Positions 8,540-18,623 are shown, counted from the first letter of the stretch. The stretch: DNA of 64,000 bases from Chryseobacterium contaminans (GCF_001684955.1 NZ_MAYF01000112.1:40414-104413), one strand, 5' to 3'. Numbers and translations are program-made. Notes: a model not told the origin generated them from the letters alone.

Positions 8540-9808
8540 CTACTTTTCTAAGATCATTGTTACTCCTTGTCCACGGGCTGCACAAATGGAAATAAAACCT
8601 TTTCCGCTACCTTTTTCATTCAGAAGTTTGGCTAATGTAGCTATGATTCTTCCTCCTGTAGCTGCAAAAGGATGGGCTGCTGCAAGGCTGCTTCCTTTTA
8701 CGTTCAATTTATTTCTGTCAACTTTTCCAAGGGCTTTTTCCAATCCGAACTGTTTAGCCAGATCATCATTCTCCCAGATTTTGAGAGTTGCCAGTACCTG
8801 AGCCGCAAAGGCTTCATGTATTTCGTAATAATCGAAGTCCTCAAGATTCATTCCTGCTTTTCTCAGCATTCTGTCTGCTGCAAATACAGGTGCTAAAAGC
8901 AGATTCTGTCTGTTTTCCACATATTCTATTCCTGCAATTTCAGAGAATGTAATATAAGCCAGAATAGGAAGATCATTGGCTTTTGCCCATTCTTCACTGG
9001 CTAATAAAATAGCAGAGGCACCATCTGTAAAAGGAGTGGAGTTTCCTGCTGTTAAAGTTCCGTTTTGTTTATCAAAGGCCGGCTTTAATTGAGATAATTT
9101 TTCAAGGCTGGTATCTCTACGCAAATTATTGTCTTTTTCGAGGCCAAACGCCGGAGTTATCATGTCATCAAAAAATCCTTCATCATAGGCTTTGGCCATA
9201 TTCTGATGACTTCTAAAAGCCAGTTCATCCTGATCTTCTCTTGAAATTTTATAATATTTTGCAGTTATTTCGGTATGTTCTCCCATCACCAAACCTGTTT
9301 TAGGCTCTTGCCCTTTGTAAGGGATAGGCATCCAGTCTTTGAGTTTTGGACTTAATAATTGCTTGAGTTTTCCAAATACAGATTTCTCTTTATTTGCTTT
9401 CAAAAGAGCTTTTCTCAATCGGGGAGAAGACTCAAAAGGAATGTTGCTCATGGCTTCTACACCACAGGCTATACCACTTTCTATTTGCCCAAGAGCAATT
9501 TTGCTCCCAATATAAATAGCCGCTTCAATTCCGGTATCACAAGCCTGCTGAAGATCACAGGCCGGAGTTGCAGGATCAAGGGAAGTATTCATTACGGTTT
9601 CTCTGATGAGGTTACTTTCGGAAATGTGTTTGATGACGGCACCGCCGGCAACCTCTCCAAGTAATTTACCTTTTAATTGATAACGGTCTATCAATCCATT
9701 CAGGGAAGCCAGTAAAAGATCCTGGTTTCCTTTTTCGGAATAGGCGGTATTCATTCTGGCAAATGGGATTCTGTTGTATCCTACAATAGCCACTTTTTTT
9801 GTTTCCAT
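8540..9808 (-). CDS. Acetyl-CoA C-acyltransferase (thiolase, FadI-like)
   Basis: 422-residue thiolase. The nucleophilic Cys is in DLQQACDTGIEA near residue 89, the other active-site motifs are YEIHEAFAAQV, SSLAAAHPFAATGGR and the second Cys in ISICAARGQG near the C-terminus. The length and overall pattern suit long-chain 3-ketoacyl-CoA thiolase (FadI) used in beta-oxidation, although a biosynthetic acetyl-CoA acetyltransferase cannot be excluded. The TetR gene ends 10 bases upstream, so the pair is an operon. No FadJ-type partner is beside it in this window. Confidence 0.88.
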   Translation of the reverse strand: METKKVAIVGYNRIPFARMNTAYSEKGNQDLLLASLNGLIDRYQLKGKLLGEVAGGAVIKHISESNLIRETVMNTSLDPATPACDLQQACDTGIEAAIYIGSKIALGQIESGIACGVEAMSNIPFESSPRLRKALLKANKEKSVFGKLKQLLSPKLKDWMPIPYKGQEPKTGLVMGEHTEITAKYYKISREDQDELAFRSHQNMAKAYDEGFFDDMITPAFGLEKDNNLRRDTSLEKLSQLKPAFDKQNGTLTAGNSTPFTDGASAILLASEEWAKANDLPILAYITFSEIAGIEYVENRQNLLLAPVFAADRMLRKAGMNLEDFDYYEIHEAFAAQVLATLKIWENDDLAKQFGLEKALGKVDRNKLNVKGSSLAAAHPFAATGGRIIATLAKLLNEKGSGKGFISICAARGQGVTMILEK

Positions 9809-9818
9809 AGTATATCAT

Positions 9819-10424
9819 TTATGATGGAAGAAGAGTGAGTTCATGATCGATCATGTCTTTGACCTTATCCAAAGCCTGGTTCAGAAATTTTTCATTATCC
9901 ATGGTTTTTGAGAGCAGAATTCCACCCTCAATAAGCATAATGAAAAGTGCAGCATATTCATCAGCATTTGCAGAACCTTTCAATTCATTATTTTTCTGTC
10001 CCTGAACAATTACTGCAGTTATTTTTTCCGTCCATAGTGTAAAGGATTTCTGAACATATTGTTTAAGTACAGGAAAAGAATCATCAGCTTCTGTAGCTGC
10101 ATTCATCAATGGGCATCCACCGTTTGAAAATACTGAACGCCAGTTTTTTCTGTAAAATGCTACAAAGGCATGAAGCTTTTCAGTTGAAGTCGGGTACTGA
10201 TCTCCAAGAGAATGACTCATTATTTTACTCAGTAGTGCGGCATTGTATTTATACACTTCAATTGCTACCTGATCTTTATTCTCAAAATTTCCATAGATGC
10301 TTCCTTTCGTAAGCCCGGTTGCCTGGGTTATGTCTGACAGGGATGTAGCATTATAACCTTTAGTATTGAATAAAGTAGCTGTTTTCTCGATGATAAATTG
10401 TTTTGTCTTTTCTGCCTTTGACAT
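9819..10424 (-). CDS. TetR/AcrR family transcriptional regulator
   Basis: 201 residues. The N-terminal helix-turn-helix is typical of TetR (FIIEKTATLFNTKGYNATSLSDI, then GLTKGSIYGNFENKD, about residues 9-52). The C-terminal ligand domain has GGCPLMNAATEAD. The gene starts the tetR-thiolase operon, and a perfect palindrome lies 33-56 bases upstream of its ATG, so autoregulation together with the thiolase is likely. The inducer is unknown; an acyl-CoA or a related lipid is a reasonable guess from context only. Confidence 0.9.
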   Translation of the reverse strand: MSKAEKTKQFIIEKTATLFNTKGYNATSLSDITQATGLTKGSIYGNFENKDQVAIEVYKYNAALLSKIMSHSLGDQYPTSTEKLHAFVAFYRKNWRSVFSNGGCPLMNAATEADDSFPVLKQYVQKSFTLWTEKITAVIVQGQKNNELKGSANADEYAALFIMLIEGGILLSKTMDNEKFLNQALDKVKDMIDHELTLLPS

Positions 10425-10446
10425 TTTTAATTAGTTAATTATGATG

Positions 10447-10480
10447 CAAATATACAAAAATATACCAAATGGTATATTTT
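10447..10480 (-). promoter_or_regulatory. TetR operator and candidate promoter
   Basis: AAAATATACC (10457-10466) and GGTATATTTT (10471-10480) are perfect inverted arms around AAAT, the symmetry and length expected of a TetR-family operator. A TATATTTG box fitting TAnnTTTG on the minus strand is at 10447-10454, between the palindrome and the tetR ATG at 10424. A bound dimer would cover the promoter region upstream of the -7 box. Confidence 0.72.
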
Positions 10481-10541
10481 ATTTAAAAATTAAGTCTGAG
10501 GACTTATCAGAACTCAGACTTATAATATTTTAAAAGACTTT

Positions 10542-10958
10542 TTAAGCTAAAGTAGCATTGAGTGTAATTTCAAAATTGAAGGCTGCACTTACAGGACATC
10601 CTTCTTCTGCGATCTTGGCATATTTTTGAAACTCTTCTTCAGAAATTCCCGGAACTTTGGCTGTAAGGGTTAATTCAGACTTTGTAATTTTTCCAATGCT
10701 TGGATCAAGAGTGATAACTGAAGTGGTAGTTAGTTCTTCAGGAGTGTAGCCTGCCTGAGAAAGCTCAGCACTTAATTTCATCGTAAAACATCCGGCATGG
10801 GCAGCAGCCAGTAATTCTTCTGGATTGGTTCCCACGCCCTCTGCAAAACGGCTGTTAAAAGAATATTGAGTCTGGTTTAAAGTTGTACTTTGAGTCGTGA
10901 TATGTCCTTTTCCTTCTTTAATGTTACCGTTCCAAACGGCTGTTGCATTACGTTTCAT
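10542..10958 (-). CDS. osmC: OsmC family peroxiredoxin
   Basis: 138 residues, full length for OsmC-type thiol peroxidases, which reduce organic hydroperoxides in the cytoplasm. Both catalytic cysteines are visible, in [12 protein letters not shown] (about residue 57) and [11 protein letters not shown] (about residue 120). The N-terminal [13 protein letters not shown] and [11 protein letters not shown] segments are those of the OsmC subfamily. It lies upstream of the tetR operator on the same strand and is followed by 117 bases of spacer. Read-through into tetR is possible, but the operator suggests separate control. Confidence 0.9.
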   Translation of the reverse strand: MKRNATAVWNGNIKEGKGHITTQSTTLNQTQYSFNSRFAEGVGTNPEELLAAAHAGCFTMKLSAELSQAGYTPEELTTTSVITLDPSIGKITKSELTLTAKVPGISEEEFQKYAKIAEEGCPVSAAFNFEITLNATLA

Positions 10959-11192
10959 ACTGTTGGGTTTTGATTAATATTAATTGATATTGATGAAAAA
11001 TGTTTCGTATAAAGATACAAAAAAGCATTGTTTAAAGCATATTAAATTAAAGAAGCCGGCTTTTGTTCTGATATGCATACCAAAATGAAGTAAAAAAAAC
11101 AATCAATAAGTTTTTACATTGATATTATTTTATCAAATTTACAAAGATTTGTGCCGCGAACGATATTTTAACCCTTTTTCAATAATGCCTTC

Positions 11193-12071
11193 ATGAACGG
11201 ACTAGAAAATATTCTTAGAGAAATAACTCCACTATCTCCTGAAGATAGTTTTCTGGTATTTGACAGGATTAAAGAGTCATTTGACTTTCCCTATCATTAC
11301 CATCCGGAGATTGAAATTAATTTTGTGTACAAAGGAAAGGGATATCGCAGGATGATTGGGGACCATACAGGTGAAATTGGAGATATAGAGCTAGTGTTGG
11401 TAGGTCCCAATTTACCTCATTGCTGGGCAAATTATAGATGTAAATACAAAAAGACTCACGAAATTACCATACAGTTTAATCAGGATTTTTTTAACCAGAC
11501 ATTGATGCAGAAAAATATCCTGAAACCTATCAATAATCTTATTAAAGACTCAATCAGAGGGATCTTATTTTCCAAAGAAACTGCTGAAAAACTAAAAGAC
11601 TCGTTTCTCAATCTTTCCAAGATGAATAGTTTTGAGTCTTTCATAGAAATTATGAAGATTCTTAACGAGTTGGCTATTGCGGAAGATAAGATACTTTTAT
11701 CATCTTATAGTATTGATTCTGAAACTTTTGATGATAATGACAAGATGAAGATAATCCATGATTTTGTTCATAATAATTTTGAAAATAAAATTACTCTGGA
11801 CAATGTAGCTTCATTAGTAAATATGAGTAACGTAACCTTCAATAGATTCATAAAAAAAAGAACAGGAAAAACATTTATCAATTACCTTAATGAGATTCGG
11901 ATAAGTTATGCTGCCCGATGGCTGATGGAAAAAAACCTTACCGTTTTTGAAATTGCTTTTGAAGCCGGATTTAATAATATCGCTAATTTTAATAAAGTCT
12001 TTAAATCTATTAAAAAGACCACTCCAACCGAGTTTAAGGAACAATTTAAGGGAGTGAAAAAAATTGAATAA
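11193..12071 (+). CDS. AraC family transcriptional regulator, cupin sensor domain
   Basis: 292 residues. The N-terminal half is a cupin-like sugar-sensing domain with PYHYHPEIEINFVYKGKG and VLVGPNLPHCW. The C-terminal half (about residues 193-288) is an AraC DNA-binding domain with two helix-turn-helix units, including ASLVNMSNVTFNRFIKKRTG and VFEIAFEAGFNNIANFNKVFK. Cupin-AraC regulators often control sugar use. It is the gene directly before susC, 480 bases away on the same strand, and no SusR-type, hybrid two-component or ECF sigma regulator is beside the locus. It is therefore the best candidate regulator of the N-glycan genes (inference). Confidence 0.87.
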   Translation: MNGLENILREITPLSPEDSFLVFDRIKESFDFPYHYHPEIEINFVYKGKGYRRMIGDHTGEIGDIELVLVGPNLPHCWANYRCKYKKTHEITIQFNQDFFNQTLMQKNILKPINNLIKDSIRGILFSKETAEKLKDSFLNLSKMNSFESFIEIMKILNELAIAEDKILLSSYSIDSETFDDNDKMKIIHDFVHNNFENKITLDNVASLVNMSNVTFNRFIKKRTGKTFINYLNEIRISYAARWLMEKNLTVFEIAFEAGFNNIANFNKVFKSIKKTTPTEFKEQFKGVKKIE

Positions 12072-12551
12072 TATTTTTCTGTTTGACAATTTCTTAGACT
12101 TCATAAACCTTTTTATCATCCTGACCATAGGCTAAAGTTTTCTCGTATTATAGTTCAGAAGTGAAAATCATGATGTAAAAAAGTTTTTAAGTTTGTTTTT
12201 CTGTTTCAAAATACAGCAAATTCCAGATTGTATTTTCTGATTCAGTTTAAAAAAAGTAAAATAATTCCTCTTTTTTGATTGTTTTGGATTTGGTTTAATT
12301 TGTTGATATATAGGTTTTTATGTGTGCTTTAATTAATGATCTGAAAAAATAATATCGTTTTATGATAAAATAGTATTATATCGGACTGTTTACAAAATTT
12401 AGATTTGTTAATGTGAATTAAATCTTAACCAAACTTTAAATAATTTAATACATAAACCACAAAATATTGCTAAAAAAACAATAAACTTTTGGGTATTAAA
12501 ATATAAAGTAATGTCATTGATTCTCAATTAAATCTAACTAATCTAAACCTT
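12072..12551 (+). promoter_or_regulatory. Long AT-rich leader region upstream of susC
   Basis: This 480-base gap holds no gene that I can support. It is strongly AT-rich with many A and T runs. A TAGATTTG box at 12400-12407 fits the flavobacterial -7 element and would give a leader of about 140 bases before susC; no good -33 TTG is at the usual distance. The promoter and AraC binding sites of the glycan locus should lie here. Confidence 0.4.
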
Positions 12552-15512
12552 ATGAGAAAAGCAGTTATACCGGTTCTATTTGTTTTTTCCCTTTCTGCCA
12601 CTGCACAGGAAAAAAAAGCGGCCGACACTACGAAGACAACCGATATTCAGGAGGTCGTGGTCACCTCTTTGGGGGTTAAAAGGCAAGCTCGTGCTCTTAC
12701 CTATTCTAGCCAGCAGATTGGCGGAGATGAGCTGACAGAAGTGAAGACTCCCAATTTTTTAAACTCAATCAGCGGAAAAGTTTCCAATGTACAGATCAAT
12801 AGAACTAACGGTGTAGGAAGCTCGGTAAGGGTTTTAATGAGGGGAAATAAATCAGCCAGTAGTAGTCAGCCATTATATGTAATAGATGGTATTCCTATTA
12901 TTAACAGTGTTGGAAAGGCTCCTGAGTCCAGCCAATATTCTTCAATGCCAGATGCAGGAGATGTCTTAAGCTCGATTAATCCGGATGATATTGAAAGCAT
13001 CAATTTCTTAAAAGGAGCCTCTGCCTCTGCTCTTTATGGCTCTATTGGGGGGAATGGAGTGATCTTAATTACCACTAAAAAAGGAAAAGTAGGTAAAAGT
13101 TCTATAAGTTATAATACAAGTTTTACAGTAGATCAGGCATATAGTCTTCCCAAGCTGCAGCATAGTTATCTTTCTTATGATCCCGCAGTTTCTGGCCAGG
13201 CTCCAGGTATTTCCAATGAAAGCTGGGGAGCAAAAGGGGCTTCTAAGGATTATCTAAAAGATTTTCTACAAACTGGTACTACATGGGTTAATAGCCTTTC
13301 TTTCCAGTCAGGAACCGAAAAATCAACGAATTATTTCTCCATAGGAAATACTACTAATAAAGGGATTGTTCCTTCTTCTTATTTCGATCAGTACAATGTC
13401 TCTTTTAGAAATTCCAGTAAATATCTGAATGATAAATTAACTTTAGATGCTAACTTTATTGGCTCTTTACAAAACAGTATCAATAGACAGACTCCTGGTA
13501 TTTCTTTCTCTCCTTTAGTGAGTTTGTATTGGTTGCCTAGAGGCGTAGACTTTGATCAATATAATAATAGTAACTACTCTTATATAGATAAAACGAGATT
13601 ATTGCCTGGACAAAACTGGTGGGCTATAGGCCCAGACGGAAAGTTCAATGGAAACCCAGCAACACAAAACCCTTACTGGATATTAAACAGAGACAAAGTT
13701 ACCGTTAACAATAAAAATACATATAGTGCTATATCATTAGCATATCAAATCAATCCGTGGTTATCGGCAAGAGTAAGAGGTAACTACAGCTGGAATATTA
13801 CAGATAGCCAAAGAGAAGTTTCAGCATATTCAGATCCAAATCTTATTACGAGTAATGGAACTAATGGAAGATTTCTTCAAAATAAATACGAAAATACATC
13901 TACTTACGGAGACGTTTTATTAGTAGGGAATCCAAAATTAAATGAAGATATTTCATTAGATTTTACAGTGGGTGGAAGTATCAATACCTCAAGAAATAGA
14001 GTAACTGAAATTGATAATGCATATTTGGCGATTCCGAATTTATTTACCATCAGTAATTTGCAATGGAATGTAAACAGGAGCGTAGGAGATGGTTTCCACA
14101 ATATAACTTACAGTACCAAAAAACAAATACAATCGGTTTTTGCAAGTGCATCTTTGGGGTATAAGAATATGTTTTATGTAGATATGACCTTTAGAAATGA
14201 TTGGGATTCTACTTTGGCTTTAACAGGAACTAATGGGTACGATTATGAATCTGTGGGTGCTAATGCTGTATTATCCTCTATATTCAAACTCCCTGAAACC
14301 ATTAATTTTTGGAAAATAAGAGGGTCTTATGCTACCGTAGGATTAGGATTGCCTCCCAATTTAGCAACTGCAACAGATCCTTATACTACTGTTTATGGAT
14401 ATATTGTAGATGCAGGTCAGATTGTAAAGCCTAAATACTCACTTGTAACAGATCCTGCTTTCAAAGAATTATTTGCAAAGCCGGAACTCAATAAAACTTT
14501 TGAAGCGGGTACTGAACTAAGATTATTTAAAAACCGCTTAAGTTTTGATTTCACCTATTACAACTCAAATGCTTCCAATCAGCTTTTGACACTTGATATT
14601 TCTTCTAACTTAGGAGGATTACCATCCGGTTCCTATTATGTAAACGCTGGAAAAATACAAAATACAGGTTTTGAAGCCTCTCTATCCTATAAAATATTCG
14701 ATTCAGAAAAATTCGGTTGGACCGCTAATTTAAATGGGTCAATGAATAAAAATAAAATTGTAGAATTATTTCCATCGAGAATAAATGTTCCGGAAAGTCA
14801 ACTCCTAGCACTTACTGGTGGAGGTGCTTATACAAAACTTAAATTAGGCGGATCTTTCGGAGATATCTACGGGATAAAATTCCTGAGAGATGACCAAGGG
14901 AGAATTTTAGTGGATGCTGATGGTAAACCTATGGCAGATAAGCAAATTGGCTATTTGGGTAATCCGAACCCTAAATTTATGTTAGGGTTTAATAACTCTT
15001 TTAATGTTGGAAAAGTGGGGATCTCTTTTCTTATTGATGGGAAATTCGGAGGTCAGGTTCTGTCTCTTACAGAAAAAGCAAATGATCTGCTTGGGGTAAG
15101 CCAGAACAGTGCTTCTGCAAGAGATGCAGGGGGAGTAGCGATCCCGAACGCGGTATATGCACCAGGAACACCAAATGCAGGAGCTGCTTATACTGGTTTA
15201 ACGGATGCTAAAGCTTATTATAAAACAATAGGAGCAAACCAGGAAGGAGCAGGAATTGATGAGGCCTATATCTATAGTGCGACTACTGTAAGGCTGCGCC
15301 AGGCATCTATAGGATATACTTTTGATATCAAATCTAGCTACCTAAGGAATGCAACAGTAAGTATCGTGGGAACAAATCTATTTTTCTTTTATAAAAAAGC
15401 ACCGTTTGATCCTGAACAGGTTTCAGGGAACACACCCGGTGGTGTAGGAGTAGATTCTTTTGGTATACCTATTACCAGATCTATCGGATTATCATTAAAA
15501 GCTAACTTCTAA
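12552..15512 (+). CDS. SusC/RagA family TonB-linked outer-membrane transporter
   Basis: 986 residues, with signal peptide MRKAVIPVLFVFSLSATAQ. A TonB-box-like DIQEVVVTSLGVKR comes next, then the plug domain (LNSISGKVSNVQI, VRVLMRGNKS, PLYVIDGIPI, KGASASALYGSIGGNGVILITTKKG), and then the beta-barrel ending in SIGLSLKANF. The usual N-terminal carboxypeptidase-regulatory-like domain is absent, so this is the short form of the family. With SusD it imports oligosaccharides, here most likely Man(n)GlcNAc from high-mannose N-glycans, judged from the enzymes downstream. The susD start lies 15 bases after its stop. Confidence 0.95.
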   Translation: MRKAVIPVLFVFSLSATAQEKKAADTTKTTDIQEVVVTSLGVKRQARALTYSSQQIGGDELTEVKTPNFLNSISGKVSNVQINRTNGVGSSVRVLMRGNKSASSSQPLYVIDGIPIINSVGKAPESSQYSSMPDAGDVLSSINPDDIESINFLKGASASALYGSIGGNGVILITTKKGKVGKSSISYNTSFTVDQAYSLPKLQHSYLSYDPAVSGQAPGISNESWGAKGASKDYLKDFLQTGTTWVNSLSFQSGTEKSTNYFSIGNTTNKGIVPSSYFDQYNVSFRNSSKYLNDKLTLDANFIGSLQNSINRQTPGISFSPLVSLYWLPRGVDFDQYNNSNYSYIDKTRLLPGQNWWAIGPDGKFNGNPATQNPYWILNRDKVTVNNKNTYSAISLAYQINPWLSARVRGNYSWNITDSQREVSAYSDPNLITSNGTNGRFLQNKYENTSTYGDVLLVGNPKLNEDISLDFTVGGSINTSRNRVTEIDNAYLAIPNLFTISNLQWNVNRSVGDGFHNITYSTKKQIQSVFASASLGYKNMFYVDMTFRNDWDSTLALTGTNGYDYESVGANAVLSSIFKLPETINFWKIRGSYATVGLGLPPNLATATDPYTTVYGYIVDAGQIVKPKYSLVTDPAFKELFAKPELNKTFEAGTELRLFKNRLSFDFTYYNSNASNQLLTLDISSNLGGLPSGSYYVNAGKIQNTGFEASLSYKIFDSEKFGWTANLNGSMNKNKIVELFPSRINVPESQLLALTGGGAYTKLKLGGSFGDIYGIKFLRDDQGRILVDADGKPMADKQIGYLGNPNPKFMLGFNNSFNVGKVGISFLIDGKFGGQVLSLTEKANDLLGVSQNSASARDAGGVAIPNAVYAPGTPNAGAAYTGLTDAKAYYKTIGANQEGAGIDEAYIYSATTVRLRQASIGYTFDIKSSYLRNATVSIVGTNLFFFYKKAPFDPEQVSGNTPGGVGVDSFGIPITRSIGLSLKANF

Positions 15513-15527
15513 ATATTGAATACTAAA

Positions 15528-17165
15528 ATGAAAATAATTAATATTAAAACTTATATACTTGGAGTAGCTGTGCTTTTTTCTGCCTCCAGTTGTATTGGAG
15601 ACTTTGAAGAGTTTAATCAGCAGAAAGTTGGAGGTCCGGAAAATTTTTATGCAGACTTTAAGGCAATTGTAGATCCTATGAAAGACATGCAAAGAGGTTT
15701 TCAGGCAGATTATCAGTTAGCGACTAATCTCAATGCAGATATGTTTAGTGGAATGTTTAGTACAGCATCACAGTTTAATGGAGGGACGAATAATCTTACT
15801 TATTTAATGATGGATGGATGGAATAATAGAATCATTGCAAGACAGCGTGATATTTTTAATAATTCTATTGTTATTGATGATGTGGCAAAAAACAATTATC
15901 CTGGAATAGATTTCACCGCAACTTTTGCAGTAAAAAAAATATTGAAAATTCTTACAGCGGCAAGAGTTTCAGATCGCCATGGGCCTGTAGTGTACAGTAA
16001 ATATGACACTCCTAATGCGAATGGGGTTACAGATTTCGATTCTCAGCAGGATGCTTACAACAATTTTATTAATGATCTTACTGCTGCTATTTCTGATTTG
16101 CAAAAAGTACAAAATACTCCCGCAACTCAGAATGTAGAAGATAAAGCTGTGGTGAAAAGATCAGATTTAATCTATGGTGGAGACATCGCCAAATGGGCAA
16201 AATTAGCCAACTCTCTTAAGCTAAGGTTTGCTTTGCGTATGAGCTATGCTGATCCGGCAAAATCAAAAAAATATGCTGAGGAAGTCTTTGCTTCTTCCGC
16301 AGGATTAATCTCTGATAATTCAGACAACGCATTGATAAGTGTTGGGCAGCATGAACTAAGTTTTATTATCTATTCATGGGGTGACTGTTATATAGGTGCG
16401 CCAATAATAGCTTATATGAATGGTTTTAAAGATCCCAGACTTGCTGCGTACGCTAATCCGGCAACAGATCCGGCAACTTTTGTAGGTGGTAAACCACAAT
16501 ATATAGGAATACGTCAAGGAATTGATTTAATCAATGGGAAATCAACTTATGGAGGCTATTCCCAACCAGCAGCAAGAGCTGCTGGTGGAGATTATTTCTC
16601 CGGTACTGATGGGAAATTCAAATTATTTACTGCAGCTGAAACTTGGTTTTTAAAAGCTGAAGCAGCTTTGAGAGGTTATTCTGGAGCAGGTGATGTACAA
16701 ACTAATTATCAAACAGGTATCAGTCAATCTTTTGGAGAATGGGGGAAAAGTTCTGATGTAGCGGCTTATCTTGCGGATAACGTTTCCACAGAGGCTCCTT
16801 ATATTGATCCTAAAAATGCAGCGAATAATATACTTGCTGGAGATCCTCAATTAAGTACGATTACAATCGCTTGGAATAACAGTGATTCTAACGAAAAGAA
16901 ACTTGAAAGAATCATCACTCAAAAATGGCTGGCCCTTTACCCAGATGGTCCTGAAGCATGGGCGGAACAAAGAAGAACAGGATATCCGGTTTTATTCAAA
17001 GTCAGAAAAAATGATAGCGGGGGACTAATTGGTACAGATCAGATGATCAGAAGAATTCCGTTCACAAATGATACAAAAAATTCGACTTTTAATTATGCAC
17101 AGGCGGTTCAGCAATTAGGCGGTCCTGATACCGGAGGAACCAAACTTTGGTGGGATAAAAAATAA
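15528..17165 (+). CDS. SusD/RagB family glycan-binding lipoprotein
   Basis: 545 residues from the ATG at 15528. A TTG at 15516 would add four residues, but the ATG gives the better signal peptide. The signal ends in a lipobox (VAVLFSASSC), so the mature protein is a surface lipoprotein partner of SusC. The sequence has the SusD_2-type arrangement: FEEFNQQKVGGPENF near the N-terminus, TPR-like helices, ETWFLKAEAALRGY, and the C-terminal WLALYPDGPEAWAEQRRTGYP and MIRRIPFTND segments common to SusD proteins. It caps the SusC barrel and captures the glycan. An RNA hairpin follows before the MFS gene. Confidence 0.94.
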   Translation: MKIINIKTYILGVAVLFSASSCIGDFEEFNQQKVGGPENFYADFKAIVDPMKDMQRGFQADYQLATNLNADMFSGMFSTASQFNGGTNNLTYLMMDGWNNRIIARQRDIFNNSIVIDDVAKNNYPGIDFTATFAVKKILKILTAARVSDRHGPVVYSKYDTPNANGVTDFDSQQDAYNNFINDLTAAISDLQKVQNTPATQNVEDKAVVKRSDLIYGGDIAKWAKLANSLKLRFALRMSYADPAKSKKYAEEVFASSAGLISDNSDNALISVGQHELSFIIYSWGDCYIGAPIIAYMNGFKDPRLAAYANPATDPATFVGGKPQYIGIRQGIDLINGKSTYGGYSQPAARAAGGDYFSGTDGKFKLFTAAETWFLKAEAALRGYSGAGDVQTNYQTGISQSFGEWGKSSDVAAYLADNVSTEAPYIDPKNAANNILAGDPQLSTITIAWNNSDSNEKKLERIITQKWLALYPDGPEAWAEQRRTGYPVLFKVRKNDSGGLIGTDQMIRRIPFTNDTKNSTFNYAQAVQQLGGPDTGGTKLWWDKK

Positions 17166-17192
17166 TTAGCAGTTACAACACAAAATAATACA

Positions 17193-17297
17193 GAGACATC
17201 TCATAAAGGAATAATCATTCAGGCAGGAGAGTAACGTAGGCTCTTCAAAAAATTTATAGTTTCGTTTTTTAGCCGGAATGAACCTTGAGATGTTCTC
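17193..17297 (+). terminator. Nested hairpin attenuator between susD and the MFS gene
   Basis: GAGACATCTCA (17193-17203) pairs with TGAGATGTTCTC (17286-17297), with one bulge, and is followed by CTTTTTTC-like T-rich sequence. Inside the long loop is a second 6-bp stem, GGAGAG (17226-17231) with CTCTTC (17241-17246). This could reduce transcription of the enzyme genes relative to susCD. Confidence 0.55.
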
Positions 17298-17324
17298 TTT
17301 TTCTTTTGAATTTTATTTTTAAAT

Positions 17325-18623
17325 ATGGGAAAAAACAACTCCGGAACCCGTCGGATTCAGCCGATTCTTTGGATATCCACATTATACTTTGCAATGGGTG
17401 TACCCTTTGTAACCATTAATGCGGTTTCAGGAATCATGTATAAAGACATGGGTGTTTCGGATTCACAGATTACTTTCTGGACGGCTCTTATCATGTTCTC
17501 ATGGACCTTAAAGCCACTCTGGAGTCCTTTTCTGGAAATCTATAAAACCAAAAAATTCTTTGTTGTTGCTACCCAGTTTGCTATAGGAATTCTGTTTGCT
17601 CTGATTGCATTAAGTCTGCCTCTGCACGACTTTTTCAAATACAGTATAGCTCTTTTTGCCGTAGTGGCATTTTGCGGAGCGACGCATGATGTAGTAGCAG
17701 ACGGAACTTATATTGGTTTTCTTACGAATAAGGAACAAGCCAGATACATTGGCTGGCAGGGCGCTTTTTACAACCTTGCCAAGATTATCAGCAGTGGAGC
17801 TTTAGTGTATGTTGCCGGAGTTTTAGAAAAAACAAAAGGTGTAACTCATGCCTGGATGATTATCATGGCGATTTATGCAGTATTGTTCTTTGCATTAGCC
17901 GTTTATCATTATCTGATCTTACCTAAAGAAAATAAAGAAGAGCAGAAGGATGGGAAAACAGCAGGAAATGTCCGTAAAGAATTATTGGAGGTCATTACCT
18001 CTTTCTTTACCAAAAAAAATATTCTGTGGTCTATCCTGTTCATTATCCTGTATCGCTTTGCAGAAGGTTTTGCGATCAAAATTGCGCCATTATTCTTTAA
18101 AGCACCAAGAACTTCAGGTGGGTTGGGATTATCAACTTCAGATATCGGGCTTATTTATGGAACTTATGGTTCTGCGGCATTTATTCTGGGTTCTGTTCTG
18201 GCCGGATATTTTATTTCTGCCAGAGGATTAAAGAAATCCTTAATATGGCTGTGCTGTGCATTTAATATTCCATTTGTGGTCTATGCATTACTGGCTTATT
18301 ACCAGCCGGTTGATCTTTTACCCGTAGGAGTTGCCGTCGTAGTGGAATATTTCGGTTATGGATTCGGATTTGTGGGATTGATGCTTTATATGATGCAGCA
18401 GATTGCTCCCGGAAAACATAAAACGGCCCACTATGCCTTTGCCACAGGAATCATGAATCTTGGAGTAATGATCCCGGGAATGTTCAGTGGGATGATTAGC
18501 GACTGGATCGGATATAAAATGTTCTTTATTTGGGTACTGATTGCTACTATTCCTGCATTTCTTGTAACCCTATTTGTTCCTTTCCCTTATTCAGAAAATC
18601 AGAAAGAAGAAACAATCAATTAA
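17325..18623 (+). CDS. MFS sugar transporter of the N-glycan locus
   Basis: 432 residues with about 12 hydrophobic segments, so an inner-membrane major facilitator protein. Notable parts are YFAMGVPFVTINAVSGIMYKD in helix 1, the LKPLWSPFLE loop, ATHDVVADGTYIGFL, and a charged central loop (KENKEEQKDGK) between the two halves. It resembles the AmpG/PAT-like branch of the superfamily. It sits 35 bases before the GH130 gene. In related Bacteroides loci a transporter of this kind neighbours GH130 and is thought to bring Man-beta-1,4-GlcNAc into the cytoplasm. The substrate is inferred from context. Confidence 0.85.
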   Translation: MGKNNSGTRRIQPILWISTLYFAMGVPFVTINAVSGIMYKDMGVSDSQITFWTALIMFSWTLKPLWSPFLEIYKTKKFFVVATQFAIGILFALIALSLPLHDFFKYSIALFAVVAFCGATHDVVADGTYIGFLTNKEQARYIGWQGAFYNLAKIISSGALVYVAGVLEKTKGVTHAWMIIMAIYAVLFFALAVYHYLILPKENKEEQKDGKTAGNVRKELLEVITSFFTKKNILWSILFIILYRFAEGFAIKIAPLFFKAPRTSGGLGLSTSDIGLIYGTYGSAAFILGSVLAGYFISARGLKKSLIWLCCAFNIPFVVYALLAYYQPVDLLPVGVAVVVEYFGYGFGFVGLMLYMMQQIAPGKHKTAHYAFATGIMNLGVMIPGMFSGMISDWIGYKMFFIWVLIATIPAFLVTLFVPFPYSENQKEETIN

